Assembly: GCF_030129945.1 (NCBI RefSeq)
Contig: NZ_JARRAF010000007.1
Location: 1-64,000 of the forward strand
Origin: Parachitinimonas caeni
GTDB taxonomy: Bacteria > Pseudomonadota > Gammaproteobacteria > Burkholderiales > Chitinimonadaceae
Length of the DNA stretch: 64,000 nucleotides
Direction of reading: 5' to 3'
The notes under the pieces are model-generated. The model was given only the letters and a program-made list of their open reading frames with translations. It searched no databases and was not told the DNA's origin. Shown here piece by piece: positions 1 through 8,670 of this stretch. The position numbers were made by a program, and so were the translations under genes. Position 1 is the stretch's first letter. Each line of letters starts with the position of its first letter.

Positions 1-186
1 ACCCGCTTTGCCAGTGCGGCAGAACTCGAAACGACCCTGCGCGACTACCTCATTGCCTACAATCATCACATCCCACAAAAAGCCCTCAACTTCTTGTCTC
101 CGATTGAGGCTATGAAACAGTGGCAGGTTAAACAGCCGGATCTGTTTACGAGGAAAGTTTATAAACAGGCGGAACCTGACACCTAG
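1..186 (+). CDS. IS481-type transposase, C-terminal end (cut by window edge)
   Basis: Open from the first base, ending at TAG 184-186. The 61 residues include YNHHIPQKAL, LSPIEAM and a QPDLFTRKVY tail, which resembles the end of the DDE integrase core in IS481-family transposases. The stop codon is made of the TA target dinucleotide plus the first G of the adjoining 266-bp repeat, so the original C-terminus may have been altered by that insertion. The rest of the gene lies upstream of the window, so intactness cannot be judged. Confidence 0.75.
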   Translation, partial: TRFASAAELETTLRDYLIAYNHHIPQKALNFLSPIEAMKQWQVKQPDLFTRKVYKQAEPDT

Positions 187-451
187 GCTCTGTTGACATT
201 TTATTTCCGGATCGCGTTTCGTCGGATTTGGGCCTGATGCAAGGAGAAAAGCGCGCCGCTTAGTGGACTAAGCAAGCGGTTTTCGACACGGCAGTAGGCC
301 CAAACCCGGCGAAACCCTCGGGGCCGGGTCGATTTTTGGGGCATGGCGTCGTTAGGGGTCGTTTATTTAGCTCGCTAAACCTCACTCACCCTGCCTAGCC
401 CTGCCCCAAAACTCGACTCGGCGCGACCGGAAACAAAACGTCAACAGAGCC
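186..451 (+). repeat. MITE-like 266-bp element, copy 1
   Basis: The ends are near-perfect 25-bp inverted repeats (186-210 and 427-451, 23 of 25 matching) beginning GGCTCTGTTGAC. The element is flanked on both sides by TA (184-185 and 452-453), consistent with a TA target duplication. The interior has two further long inverted arms (216-236 with 295-315, and about 324-345 with 401-422), each enclosing a small hairpin, so a strand could fold as a three-way junction. There is no open frame of note. A second, inverted copy of identical length is at 4830-5095. The mobilising transposase is not in the window. Confidence 0.85.
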
Positions 452-1314
452 TAGCTCTCGGCCTGCCGCTTGGCTAGCCATACCCCCAGCAAGATCACCG
501 CTGCACCGATGAACTGCTGAGGGGAAAGTGCCTGCCCGAACAGTATCCAGGCCGCCGCAGCGGAAACCACTGGCTGAATCAGCAAGCCCAGCGAAGACAG
601 ACGGGCCGGGAGATGTGCCAGGGCATAGGCGATCAAGGTTTGCCCCAACACCTGCGGGACTAGCGCCAACCCAATCAGCACCCACCATCCCTGCAGGCTG
701 GTTGGGAACAGGACTTCCTGGCGAATCAGAGCAAAACCCAGCAGAACCAAGGCTGAGACAGCGCCACTCCACAGCATCAGCCGGCTGGCATCCAGAGATT
801 GCCGGGCGCGCTGTATGGTCATCAAATAGCCGCAATAAAACACGGCGGCAACGATGCCGAGCAGGTCTCCGGGGACACGCGCCGGGTGAAAGGCCAGATG
901 CTCACCTGCCAGCAGGGCTGCGCCGCTGACGGTGATCAACAGGCTGACCAGAAACGCCCGGCTGATCGGTTCGCGCCATAGCAACCAGGATGCCAAAGTA
1001 ACGAAAATCGGTACGCAGTTGGCAAGAAGGGTGGCGTTGGCAATGGTTGTTAAACTGAGCGAGAGGTGCCAGATACCCAGATCCAGTGCGAAGAAGACCC
1101 CTGCTGCGGCAATCAGGCGCCAGTGTGGCTGCCAAGGTGGGGCTTCCTTGGGCAGGCGCAGGCTGATCAGCAGGAAAAAGGGCAGGGCCAGCGCGAGTCG
1201 CCAGAAGGCGGAGGCCACCGGGCCGACTTCCGAGATGTGTACCAGAATTCCGGCAAAACCAATCGAGATGCCACCCCCAAGCAAAGCGGGGAAGGCGAAG
1301 CGAGCATGCGACAT
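451..1314 (-). CDS. EamA/DMT-family transporter
   Basis: A 287-residue protein made almost entirely of hydrophobic helices (about ten), in the two-fold repeated EamA arrangement of the drug/metabolite transporter superfamily. It probably exports or imports a small metabolite across the inner membrane; the substrate cannot be read from sequence. The ATG at 1314 is preferred over the upstream ATG at 1332 because AGAGGAAA sits 5-6 nt before it. The stop codon TAG is formed by the TA flank and outer G of the adjoining repeat, so the last residues (KRQAES) may differ from the ancestral protein. It stands alone, with a 240-bp gap to the divergent MOSC gene. Confidence 0.8.
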   Translation of the reverse strand: MSHARFAFPALLGGGISIGFAGILVHISEVGPVASAFWRLALALPFFLLISLRLPKEAPPWQPHWRLIAAAGVFFALDLGIWHLSLSLTTIANATLLANCVPIFVTLASWLLWREPISRAFLVSLLITVSGAALLAGEHLAFHPARVPGDLLGIVAAVFYCGYLMTIQRARQSLDASRLMLWSGAVSALVLLGFALIRQEVLFPTSLQGWWVLIGLALVPQVLGQTLIAYALAHLPARLSSLGLLIQPVVSAAAAWILFGQALSPQQFIGAAVILLGVWLAKRQAES

Positions 1315-1556
1315 TAGATTTCCTCTTGCCATGACCCGGCCCGCTCAAGCGGCCCGGCCAAAACCAGTATTGTGCCGTATCGCTCGCCAAATACCTGCTT
1401 ACGCCTGTTTGGCGTACAGATTCAGGAAAATCTGTATGACTGGACATGGCTGGTTACCGCCAAGACTTGATAAGGTGGCCCCCAAATCGGGGGGGATGGC
1501 GACGGCGCTGTGTCGAATCCCTACTGTCAGATCATGAACTGTTCCAGGAGCAAAGC

Positions 1557-2342
1557 ATGCAGCTAACTGAAATCTACTCTCACCCACTGAAGTCGGGCCG
1601 TGGCAATGCGTTGAACGCAGCCGAGATCGGGCCGATGGGGCTGGCGTTTGATCGGCACTGGATGCTGGTCGATGGGATGGGCAAGTTCATCACCGGCCGG
1701 GCTTTCCCACGCATGGTGTTGATCGAAACCCAGCCCGATGCGGCATCGGCCTGCTTTTCTGCGCCGGGGTGCGAGCCATTGCAGGTGAATGTGGTGGACT
1801 TCACGGAAAGGCTGGCGACCAATGTCTGGAATTATCAGTTTGATGCCTGGGCCGGCTCTGATGAAGCCGATTTCTGGTTTTCCGACTTTCTTGGCATCCA
1901 GTGCCGTCTTGTCTACATCGGTGCGCAGAGCGAGCGCAAATTGCGCATCCAGCCCGATATTCCGATGTCGTTTGCTGACGGCTACCCGCTGCTGCTGATT
2001 GGTGAGGCCTCGCTGGCTGATCTGAATGGCCGGCTTGCGCAACCGGTAACCATGCGGCATTTCCGACCTAATCTGGTTATCAGTACCGATGTACCGTTCA
2101 TTGAAGATCAATGGCAACGATTGCGGATCGGTCAGGTGGAGTTTGAATTGGTGAAGCCTTGCACACGCTGCATTTTCACGACGGTTGATCCGGCCAGTGG
2201 TGTTGCTGCTTTGGACGAGCAGCCTTTGCGCACCCTGAATGACTACCGCCTGCTGTCGATGGGTACCTGTTTTGGCATGAACATGCTGGCCCGTACGCAA
2301 GGCATCGTTCGGCTGGGGGACTCGGTTACTCTGCTGGCCTGA
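1557..2342 (+). CDS. MOSC domain protein (molybdenum cofactor sulfurase C-terminal family)
   Basis: 261 residues: an N-terminal MOSC beta-barrel (about 1-90) followed by the MOSC domain (about 110-260). The domain's conserved cysteine lies in the PCTRCIFTTVDP stretch (C202, with C205 nearby), and MRHFRPNLVI is the usual upstream motif. The family binds molybdenum cofactor and acts in reduction of N-hydroxylated compounds (bacterial YcbX, eukaryotic mARC) or cofactor sulfuration. No ferredoxin domain is fused, so a separate electron donor would be needed. The start is chosen at the ATG preceded by AGGAG at 1545-1549. The substrate is unknown. Confidence 0.85.
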   Translation: MQLTEIYSHPLKSGRGNALNAAEIGPMGLAFDRHWMLVDGMGKFITGRAFPRMVLIETQPDAASACFSAPGCEPLQVNVVDFTERLATNVWNYQFDAWAGSDEADFWFSDFLGIQCRLVYIGAQSERKLRIQPDIPMSFADGYPLLLIGEASLADLNGRLAQPVTMRHFRPNLVISTDVPFIEDQWQRLRIGQVEFELVKPCTRCIFTTVDPASGVAALDEQPLRTLNDYRLLSMGTCFGMNMLARTQGIVRLGDSVTLLA

Positions 2343-2424
2343 GGTGGGGAAAGGTTTTTGTTTCGGCGGCGGGGCCTTCTACACTGATTGAATCAGGGAT
2401 ATTGGCTGTTGACAGGAGTCGTCG

Positions 2425-3627
2425 ATGCAAGCCCCCGCGCAACCGAAAGAGGAGGAAGAGCGCATTGCCCGGCTGCTGGCGTTGCGCATTCTGGATACAC
2501 CCCCGGAAGACCGCTTCGACCGTCTGACCCGGTTGGCAGCGGCTTTGCTGAAGGTGCCGATCGCACTGGTGTCGCTGGTAGACCGCGACCGGCAGTGGTT
2601 CAAGTCGAAAGTCGGACTGGAAGCGAGCGAGACGCCGCGTTCCATCTCGTTTTGCGGACATGCCATCTTGCAAAGTGATGTCTTCGTGATTGAAGACGCC
2701 ACGCAGGACCAACGTTTTGCAGACAATCCACTGGTGACGGGGGCGCCGGATATTCGTTTCTATGCCGGTCAGCCGCTGATGACCAGCGATGGCTTTGCTA
2801 TGGGCACGCTGTGTGTGATCGACCGGGAGCCCCGCCGGTTTGGCCCGGCCGAGCGCCAGCTGTTGCGTGATCTGGGCACACTGGTTGAAGATGCCCTTGA
2901 TAATGTCACCCTCAGCAAAGCACTGCGGGCCGAGCGTGAGGCGACCGAGGCCCGCAAGCTCCTGACCATGGCGATTACCCATGATCTACGCACGCCATTG
3001 ACGGCGATTCGCGGGGCTTTGGGCTTGATCAGCCATCTGCTTGGGCCGACTGGAGATAACCAGGCCCAGTTGGGTGAGCTGCTGGCGATGGCTTCCGGCA
3101 ATGCCGAGCGCATGAATCGCATGATTGATGACCTGCTCGACTCGGAAAAAGCGGCCAACGGCCAGATGCAATTCGATTGTTCGGCGCAGGACCTTGACGG
3201 TATATTGACCCAGGCACTGACTAATATGCGTGGTTATGGTGCGGCAAGCGGTGTCGAGCTGGAGCTGGCTTCGTCAGCGACGGGGCTCAAGGTTGTGGCA
3301 GATGGCCAGCGCCTGTTGCGGGCGCTGGATAATCTGATCAGCAATGCGGTGAAGTTTTCGCCGCCTCAAGGCAAAGTGGTGCTGTCTGCCCAAAGACAGG
3401 ATGGATGGGCCGTGTTGTCGGTGCGGGATTTCGGGCCGGGCATCCCCGCTGAATTCCAGCCCCGTCTGTTTCAGCGTTTTGCTCAGGCAGGTGCTCAGGC
3501 ATCAAGTTCGGGTCTGGGCCTGTTTCTGGTCAAGGCGATGATCGAAGGCATGGGTGGTCTGATTGGTGTGGAACCCGACCTTCAGCCCGGTGCCTGTTTC
3601 ACGCTGCGATTGCCCATAGTGGTTTGA
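2425..3627 (+). CDS. GAF-domain sensor histidine kinase
   Basis: 400 residues with no membrane segment, so a cytoplasmic sensor. Residues 20-165 are a GAF domain of the type opening RILDTPPEDRFDRLTRLAA. Next come a dimerisation/phosphoacceptor region with THDLRTPLTAIRG (H186) and a HATPase_c domain with N-box LISNAVKF (N306), G1 box DFGPGIP (335-341) and G2 box SSGLGLFL (360-367). All catalytic motifs are present, so it should be active. No response regulator is adjacent, so it is an orphan kinase. Its last 126 bases overlap the convergent zinc-ribbon gene on the other strand. Confidence 0.88.
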   Translation: MQAPAQPKEEEERIARLLALRILDTPPEDRFDRLTRLAAALLKVPIALVSLVDRDRQWFKSKVGLEASETPRSISFCGHAILQSDVFVIEDATQDQRFADNPLVTGAPDIRFYAGQPLMTSDGFAMGTLCVIDREPRRFGPAERQLLRDLGTLVEDALDNVTLSKALRAEREATEARKLLTMAITHDLRTPLTAIRGALGLISHLLGPTGDNQAQLGELLAMASGNAERMNRMIDDLLDSEKAANGQMQFDCSAQDLDGILTQALTNMRGYGAASGVELELASSATGLKVVADGQRLLRALDNLISNAVKFSPPQGKVVLSAQRQDGWAVLSVRDFGPGIPAEFQPRLFQRFAQAGAQASSSGLGLFLVKAMIEGMGGLIGVEPDLQPGACFTLRLPIVV

Positions 3628-4746
3628 TTGGCGGGAGTGGTTGTTCGGCTTGCGATGTGTAACCGTATAGGCGATGCCGATGATGCCAAGCACCAGCAGA
3701 ATGGCACCCAGAATTTTCCAGATACTCCACGGGCGCTCGCCCTGAACTTCGCCGGTCTGGCCATTCACCAGAAAGCGATAAGTCTTGCCCTGATAGCGAT
3801 AGGCCGATAACCAGATCGGCAGCAGGATGTGCTTGAAGGTAATGTCATAAAACGCCGGGTGCATGGTGGCAATTTGCTGATGATCGCCGCCGATGTCCTG
3901 ATTGATCGCAATCCTGATATCCGCTTCCATGACTTTCTGCGCCTTGGCAAATGCGGGCTCCAGGCCCACTTGATACGCCTCGACGGTGAATCCGGAAATA
4001 TAGTCGTCGCGATAAGGTACGAGTGCAGACAGATTCCAGTTTTGCAGGCGGTCTGCCAGTTCGGTTGGCAAAGAGGCGGAGCCATTGATCAGGACGTCGT
4101 CAAAATCTACGGCAACATTGCCGGAAACCGGCGTCCAGCGGGTCTTGCGCACCTCCCGCGTGCGGGTGACGGTATCGCCATTGACCTGCTCGGTGTAGCG
4201 CTCGGTAACATAGTAGTCATCCCCCCTCGCTCCGGTATAGCGGGTTTCGGTGTGGCTATCGTAAGTCCAGTAGGGCATGTAAATACCCCGCATGCCATTG
4301 TCAGCGCGATAGGCATTCTTCAAGGCATTCGGTGCAAACCACAGGCTGTCGATCCAGGCCTTGAACTGCTGCATGGCCTGCTTTTTCTCGATCTGGAACG
4401 GCATCAGCGACTTGGGCCGGATCTGCCGGCTGACGTAGGCGTTGGCTGCGATAACCGGCCGGTTGCAGAACGGGCAATTGCCGGCGGTGGTGTTGGCTGG
4501 CAGGGTGGATGCCGCACCACATCCCGTACACTTGATGGCCTGCGCCTCCAGCAGTGGTTCGTTACCAGCCCGATTGCGCAGGAAGGTGTCGTAGTCGAGT
4601 TCTTCGACGGCTGCTACAACCTCTTCAACCTCTGCTTCGGGAATCTTGTTTTCACTACCGCAATAAGGGCATTGCAGGGCTGATTTGCCGGGTGCGAATT
4701 CGAGCTTTGCGCCACAGGCGGTGCAGGGAAATGTCTTGGTGCTCAT
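3502..4746 (-). CDS. Zinc-ribbon membrane-anchored protein of unknown function
   Basis: 414 residues. Two zinc ribbons open the protein: C8/C11/C26/C29 and C73/C76/C91/C94. A long soluble region with a repeated PYW/aromatic character follows, then one hydrophobic helix near residues 345-367 and a polar, His/Gln/Asn-rich tail. The layout matches a conserved but uncharacterised bacterial family often annotated as TFIIB-type zinc-ribbon protein. The tail is encoded by DNA that also codes, on the opposite strand, for the end of the histidine kinase. The start ATG at 4746 directly precedes MSTKTFPCTACG. The function is not known. Confidence 0.8.
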   Translation of the reverse strand: MSTKTFPCTACGAKLEFAPGKSALQCPYCGSENKIPEAEVEEVVAAVEELDYDTFLRNRAGNEPLLEAQAIKCTGCGAASTLPANTTAGNCPFCNRPVIAANAYVSRQIRPKSLMPFQIEKKQAMQQFKAWIDSLWFAPNALKNAYRADNGMRGIYMPYWTYDSHTETRYTGARGDDYYVTERYTEQVNGDTVTRTREVRKTRWTPVSGNVAVDFDDVLINGSASLPTELADRLQNWNLSALVPYRDDYISGFTVEAYQVGLEPAFAKAQKVMEADIRIAINQDIGGDHQQIATMHPAFYDITFKHILLPIWLSAYRYQGKTYRFLVNGQTGEVQGERPWSIWKILGAILLVLGIIGIAYTVTHRKPNNHSRQSNHYGQSQRETGTGLKVGFHTNQTTHAFDHRLDQKQAQTRT

Positions 4747-4829
4747 CTGGCTTGTCCGTCAGTATTTTTAGGGTACGGTTTGTTGGCTGGCGTAGGGGGC
4801 TGAGGCGGTATGTTCCGGATAAAGCTTTA

Positions 4830-5095
4830 GGCTCTGTTGACGTTTTGTTTCCGGTCGCGCCGGGCCGAGTTTTGGGACAGGGCGAGGCAGGGTGAGCGCA
4901 GTTTAGCGGGCTAAATAAGCGAACGCTAACGACGCCATGCCCCAAAAATCGACCCGGCCCGGAGGGTTTCGTCGGATTTGGGCCTGCTGCCGCGTTAAAA
5001 ATCGCTTGCTTAGCCCACTAAGCGGCGCGCTTTTCGCCTTGCATCAGACCCAACTCCGACGAAACGCGATCCGGAAACAAAACGTCAACAGAGCC
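4830..5095 (-). repeat. MITE-like 266-bp element, copy 2 (inverted)
   Basis: Exactly the same length as copy 1 and, read on the minus strand, close to it along its whole length (visual alignment, mostly single-base differences). It is flanked by TA at 4828-4829 and 5096-5097. The terminal repeats here match perfectly over 25 bp, and the inner arms are also well paired, with compensating differences relative to copy 1. It sits between two genes: upstream of the zinc-ribbon gene and 28 bp beyond the stop of the AraC-type gene, for which it could act as a terminator-like structure. Confidence 0.88.
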
Positions 5096-5122
5096 TAACT
5101 GGCTGCCAACTCGAACACCGCT

Positions 5123-6109
5123 TTATAACGGCCGAACCGGTAAGCACAGCTCACAGCAAAACTCCCCCGTGACAGGATCCTGGCCGCTAGAGGGCGTGAA
5201 GCGCTCGAAAACCGGACGTTCGTCGCATTGCAAACCGCTGGCTGGAAGCCACTCACGCATCAGTTGCATCCAGGCATCGCCCAAGGCCAACGCATCACCT
5301 TTAAAGCGTGCAACCGCATAACGACCACCGGGCAAGTCATACACCCCGGTCTGACCACCGGGCAGAAATGTCTCAGGAACCGTGACGCAAGCGTCGTAGC
5401 GGCATTTATCAGCTGGCGTCACCGCCGGGTCATCCCGCCCGATTCCATAACAAATCGGGTCATCCAGCCCATGAGCCCCTATCCACGGCGCCACGACCTC
5501 GCGCCAGTAAGCATTCACCTGCGGCCCATAGCAGCCGATATAGCGGTGATACGCCACGCGAACCCGAGGCAAAGTTGTCATGATGACGTCCATATGCATC
5601 TCACTTTCTGGTTGAAGAGAAGGCATATGGTCGTCAATACCTGCCATCGTCACCTGATCAGGCTTGCGGACAAGCTGATCAGGATTGCTGCCATACGACT
5701 GTCGCCCTGCCCGCCATTGCGCCAACGCCTGCTGCCGTCTGGACTCGGCGCCCGTGCGCCATGCGCTGGGGCTAAGTCCGTATTTCCGCTTGAAAGCATG
5801 GGCCAGCGCTTCGCCCGACCCAAAACCCGTTGAAAGCGCAATCTCCAGAACGGAGACCCGGGTACAACTCAGCCGCATAGCTGCCGTTTCCAGGCGGCGC
5901 CGTTGCGCATAATCTCCGACGGTTTCCCCCATCCAGGCGACAAACAGTCGATGAAAGTGGAAGCGCGAAAAGTGGGCGACATCCGCCAATAGCGCCAAGT
6001 CCAGCTTGCCGTCCAGATTCCGGTCGATATGGTCGAGGACCCGATTCATACGCCGGTTGTATTCAGCCAAATGGCCATGTGCCTCGGCGGTTAAGTGATT
6101 TGCTGTCAT
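5123..6109 (-). CDS. AraC-family regulator with GyrI-like effector domain
   Basis: 328 residues. An N-terminal AraC double helix-turn-helix (about 10-115, including HFSRFHFHRLF and the second helix FGSGEALAHAFKRKYG) is followed by a linker and a GyrI-like small-molecule-binding domain (about 165-325, ending ELCLPVRPL). This is the Rob/SoxS-like-HTH plus GyrI layout of regulators that sense hydrophobic or cationic drugs; the actual ligand and targets are unknown. The chosen ATG at 6109 has no good ribosome-binding site. A longer frame open to 6226 runs through the short repeat at 6121-6152 and is less likely. There is no clear operon partner. Confidence 0.83.
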   Translation of the reverse strand: MTANHLTAEAHGHLAEYNRRMNRVLDHIDRNLDGKLDLALLADVAHFSRFHFHRLFVAWMGETVGDYAQRRRLETAAMRLSCTRVSVLEIALSTGFGSGEALAHAFKRKYGLSPSAWRTGAESRRQQALAQWRAGRQSYGSNPDQLVRKPDQVTMAGIDDHMPSLQPESEMHMDVIMTTLPRVRVAYHRYIGCYGPQVNAYWREVVAPWIGAHGLDDPICYGIGRDDPAVTPADKCRYDACVTVPETFLPGGQTGVYDLPGGRYAVARFKGDALALGDAWMQLMREWLPASGLQCDERPVFERFTPSSGQDPVTGEFCCELCLPVRPL

Positions 6110-6120
6110 GGCACGTAGTT

Positions 6121-6152
6121 TAGGTTCTGTTGACGTCAGGTTTACAGAACCT
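6121..6152. repeat. Short inverted repeat sharing the MITE end motif
   Basis: AGGTTCTGT at 6122-6130 and its complement ACAGAACCT at 6144-6152 bracket TTGACGTCAGGTT. The left side (TAGGTTCTGTTGACG) resembles the outer end of the 266-bp element (TAGGCTCTGTTGACG) with one change. Related single ends lie at 58739 and 63694. It may be a solo end or miniature derivative, or a coincidental palindrome upstream of the AraC-type gene. Confidence 0.45.
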
Positions 6153-6629
6153 GGCTGTAATAGGCCGATTTGTTCGTCGAGCACCGCAGCCCCCGGACGC
6201 TCAAGATGAATTGCCTGCAGTAGCAATCAGGGCAATTGACCTGGCCATTGCGGTGAATTAGTCCAATCGAATAACGCCATACCGCAGCGCATCAATTTTG
6301 GCAGAAATTGCTGGGGTTATTGCGCCGCAATAAATTTCTCATCCACATACAAATGACCAACAGTCTTTGAAATTTTCGGGTATTGCTTTCATCCCTCGCC
6401 TGACAATCATCCAGCTTCAATCAGTTTTATTGCTTCCGACCATAGAAAAGATGGTCATTGCTGTGACACCATCAAGATAAATAAATCCGGCCGAATTTAA
6501 TAAATACCCGGCATTTTCATCATGAAACAGAATTGCGATGCAACATGAAATGTTAGGCGCGACCACCCATTCAGCTATAACTGAAAAATACCAGCCTCCC
6601 TTTCTTTTATTTGCCAATCAGGTAAATCA

Positions 6630-6670
6630 CAAAAAACAAAAGCGCAGACCACTTTCGTAGCCTGCGCTTT
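6630..6670 (-). terminator. Rho-independent terminator of the 6715-7008 gene
   Basis: AAAGCGCAG (6639-6647) pairs with CTGCGCTTT (6662-6670) around a 14-nt loop. On the minus strand the stem is followed by a T-rich run from the A-tract at 6631-6641. It lies 45 nt past the stop codon of the small membrane protein gene. Confidence 0.85.
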
Positions 6671-6714
6671 GTCGCAACGTAAACTCAGTTGCTGATTAAT
6701 TCTTTGATAGTTGA

Positions 6715-7008
6715 TCAGTGCGCCAGATCAGTCCCACCATTGCTACCTGGCTTATTCATGTTGACCGGACAGTAACCATCGACCTGACTTTTTTCTTTCT
6801 GGAAAAAAACAGTCAGCATGCTTGAAGCGGCCGTGAACATCCAGAAGGCAAAAAAACCGAGCGAATAAGCCAGCAATCTGCTGGTGAATAGCGGCTCGCC
6901 GCTAACGGTTAGTTCCAGCGGATCAAACAAGGCAAAAAACAGGCAATTGAGTGCCCCAGCCGCTACAAATGATGGCCAGAGTATCAGGATCAGGCGCTTG
7001 GCTAACAC
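6715..7008 (-). CDS. Small two-helix membrane protein, unknown function
   Basis: 97 residues starting at GTG (7006-7008), preceded by an excellent AAGGAG eight nucleotides upstream. Two hydrophobic segments are visible (about 5-27 and 45-70), followed by a polar C-terminus with a lone cysteine in DGYCPVNMNKPG. A clear terminator follows, so it is probably transcribed alone. I do not recognise the family. Confidence 0.75.
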   Translation of the reverse strand: MLAKRLILILWPSFVAAGALNCLFFALFDPLELTVSGEPLFTSRLLAYSLGFFAFWMFTAASSMLTVFFQKEKSQVDGYCPVNMNKPGSNGGTDLAH

Positions 7009-7185
7009 AAATATCTCCTTTTCTTCCTTTGGATGGAGAAGTCGTAGTGGCTTCCCTCGAAATACGAGTCTGAGAATCGACGTTCCACTCTAGCCGGCAC
7101 GCTTTAGATTACTAGCTCATTATTGATTCGCGTCAAGGCGATTTATGAGCTGCATCCTACTCCGAGCTTTTGTTGCTGAAAACCC

Positions 7186-8670
7186 CTAAATAAAACTGGT
7201 CAAACAATGCGCCAAATGCTGTACAGCAGGCGCCATTTCCTCTTCTCTGACGGCGGCATAACCCAGCACCAAACCCCTTTGTTTTTCGGGGCTCAAGCAG
7301 TATTCAGACAAGGGGGGCGCAATGATGTCTTTTGCCAACACTGCCAGGCTTATCGCCCGGTCATCACACGCTGCCGGCAAAGGTGCCAGCAGGTGAATGC
7401 CGGTATCTCCACCGGTTAAAGGCACGGCATCGCCCAACTCGGCTTGCCAGTGGTCGCGCAGCAACTGCTGTCGTTGCGCGTAGCATGCGCGCATGCGCTT
7501 GATGTGCATGGCAAGGTGGCCATCAGCAATGAAGTCCGCCAGCGCCAGCTGCTGGGGGTAGGCCGTCTCACGGTACAACCTGGCCAGCATCCGCCTAGCC
7601 GGTTCGACGAGGGAGAGGGGTAGCACCATATAGCCGATGCGCAGGCCCGGAAACATCATCTTGCTGCAGGTGCCAAGGTAGGCAACCTGCCCGTTACGGT
7701 CTAAACCTTGCAGCGCCGCCAGCGGCCTGCCGCCGTAGCGAAACTCGCTGTCGTAATCGTCTTCGATGATCCAGGCCCCCGTTTCGGCAGCGTATTCAAG
7801 CAAGGCCAGACGCCGCGCCAGACTCATGACGCTACCCGTTGGGTACTGATGAGAGGGCGTGATGTAGATCAGCCGGGGGCTTGGGCCTGGGCTGGCTTGC
7901 CAGTTCAGCCCCTCGCCATCCACCGGCATGGCTTGCAGCCGCAGGCCATTGGCCTGAAACGCCGCCACCGTGCCAGGATAGCCAGGCTCTTCGACCCAGG
8001 CCCGATCGCCCGCATCAGCCAGCAGCCGCGCCAATAGATCCAGTGATTGCTGTGTACCGCTGGTCACCACGATCTGTTCTGCCGCGACATCAACCGAACG
8101 CGCCAGCTTCAGATAGTCCGCCAATGCCCGCTTGAGGGCGGAATGGCCGCCAGCAGACAGATAATCCAGTTCTGCCGGGTTGGTTTGCCGCCAGTGGCGC
8201 GCCAGCAGGCGCTGCCAAACCGCCAGCGGAAACGCCTGAATGTCCGGCCGCCCCGGAACAAACGCATGACCCGAGCGGGGCGCCCTCTCCCCCCGAGTCG
8301 CCAGCGCCACCAGCCACTGCGAAGCCCGCCTTGATACCCCTCCCATTGCTGGCGCTGCAGGTTTCGGCTCGGGCCGGCGCGCTGCCGGTAAAACCGCCGA
8401 CACATAGCTGCCAGAGCCATGCCGCGTCTGCAGATAGCCTTCTGCCAGCAGCTGTTCGTAAGCAAACAGCACCGTATTGCGCGCAATCGCCAGCTCCTGC
8501 GCCAAGGCACGCGACGAGGGCAGGCGACAGTCTGCGGTGAGTTGCCCGGCCAGAATCATTTCGCGTAAGGCGCGATAGATCTGGCGATTTTGCGGCACGC
8601 CATCTTGCCGGATGCGGCCTTGCAGCGCCTCGGCCAACCAGTCGGCCGTAAAAGTGGCTCCATTGTTCAT
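7186..8670 (-). CDS. MocR/PdxR-type regulator (GntR HTH fused to aminotransferase fold)
   Basis: 494 residues. Residues 15-90 are a GntR winged helix (LPSSRALAQELAIARNTV, then HGSGSYV). Residues 110-490 are a fold-type-I PLP domain with the Schiff-base lysine in YLGTCSKMMFPGLRIGY and the YLSAGGHSALKRALADYL stretch typical of MocR proteins. Such proteins bind PLP or its conjugates and often control vitamin B6 or amino-compound genes. The divergent pair at 8922 and 9756, the second an FMN split-barrel protein related to pyridoxamine phosphate oxidase, is a plausible target, but no operator was identified. Confidence 0.9.
   Translation of the reverse strand: MNNGATFTADWLAEALQGRIRQDGVPQNRQIYRALREMILAGQLTADCRLPSSRALAQELAIARNTVLFAYEQLLAEGYLQTRHGSGSYVSAVLPAARRPEPKPAAPAMGGVSRRASQWLVALATRGERAPRSGHAFVPGRPDIQAFPLAVWQRLLARHWRQTNPAELDYLSAGGHSALKRALADYLKLARSVDVAAEQIVVTSGTQQSLDLLARLLADAGDRAWVEEPGYPGTVAAFQANGLRLQAMPVDGEGLNWQASPGPSPRLIYITPSHQYPTGSVMSLARRLALLEYAAETGAWIIEDDYDSEFRYGGRPLAALQGLDRNGQVAYLGTCSKMMFPGLRIGYMVLPLSLVEPARRMLARLYRETAYPQQLALADFIADGHLAMHIKRMRACYAQRQQLLRDHWQAELGDAVPLTGGDTGIHLLAPLPAACDDRAISLAVLAKDIIAPPLSEYCLSPEKQRGLVLGYAAVREEEMAPAVQHLAHCLTSFI

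Larger units (their letters stand above)
6110..6714. other. Intergenic stretch, AT-rich, no convincing gene
   Basis: 605 bp between the AraC-type gene and the small membrane protein gene. It holds the short inverted repeat at 6121-6152 and the terminator at 6630-6670. A 66-codon open frame at 6417-6617 (minus) has no ribosome-binding site and no recognisable motif, so I do not call it. The middle (6240-6600) is more AT-rich than its surroundings. Confidence 0.5.

Noticed and set aside
6417..6617. 66-codon frame on the minus strand in the AT-rich gap
   Set aside because: No ribosome-binding site, no motif, and it lies beyond the terminator of the upstream gene.
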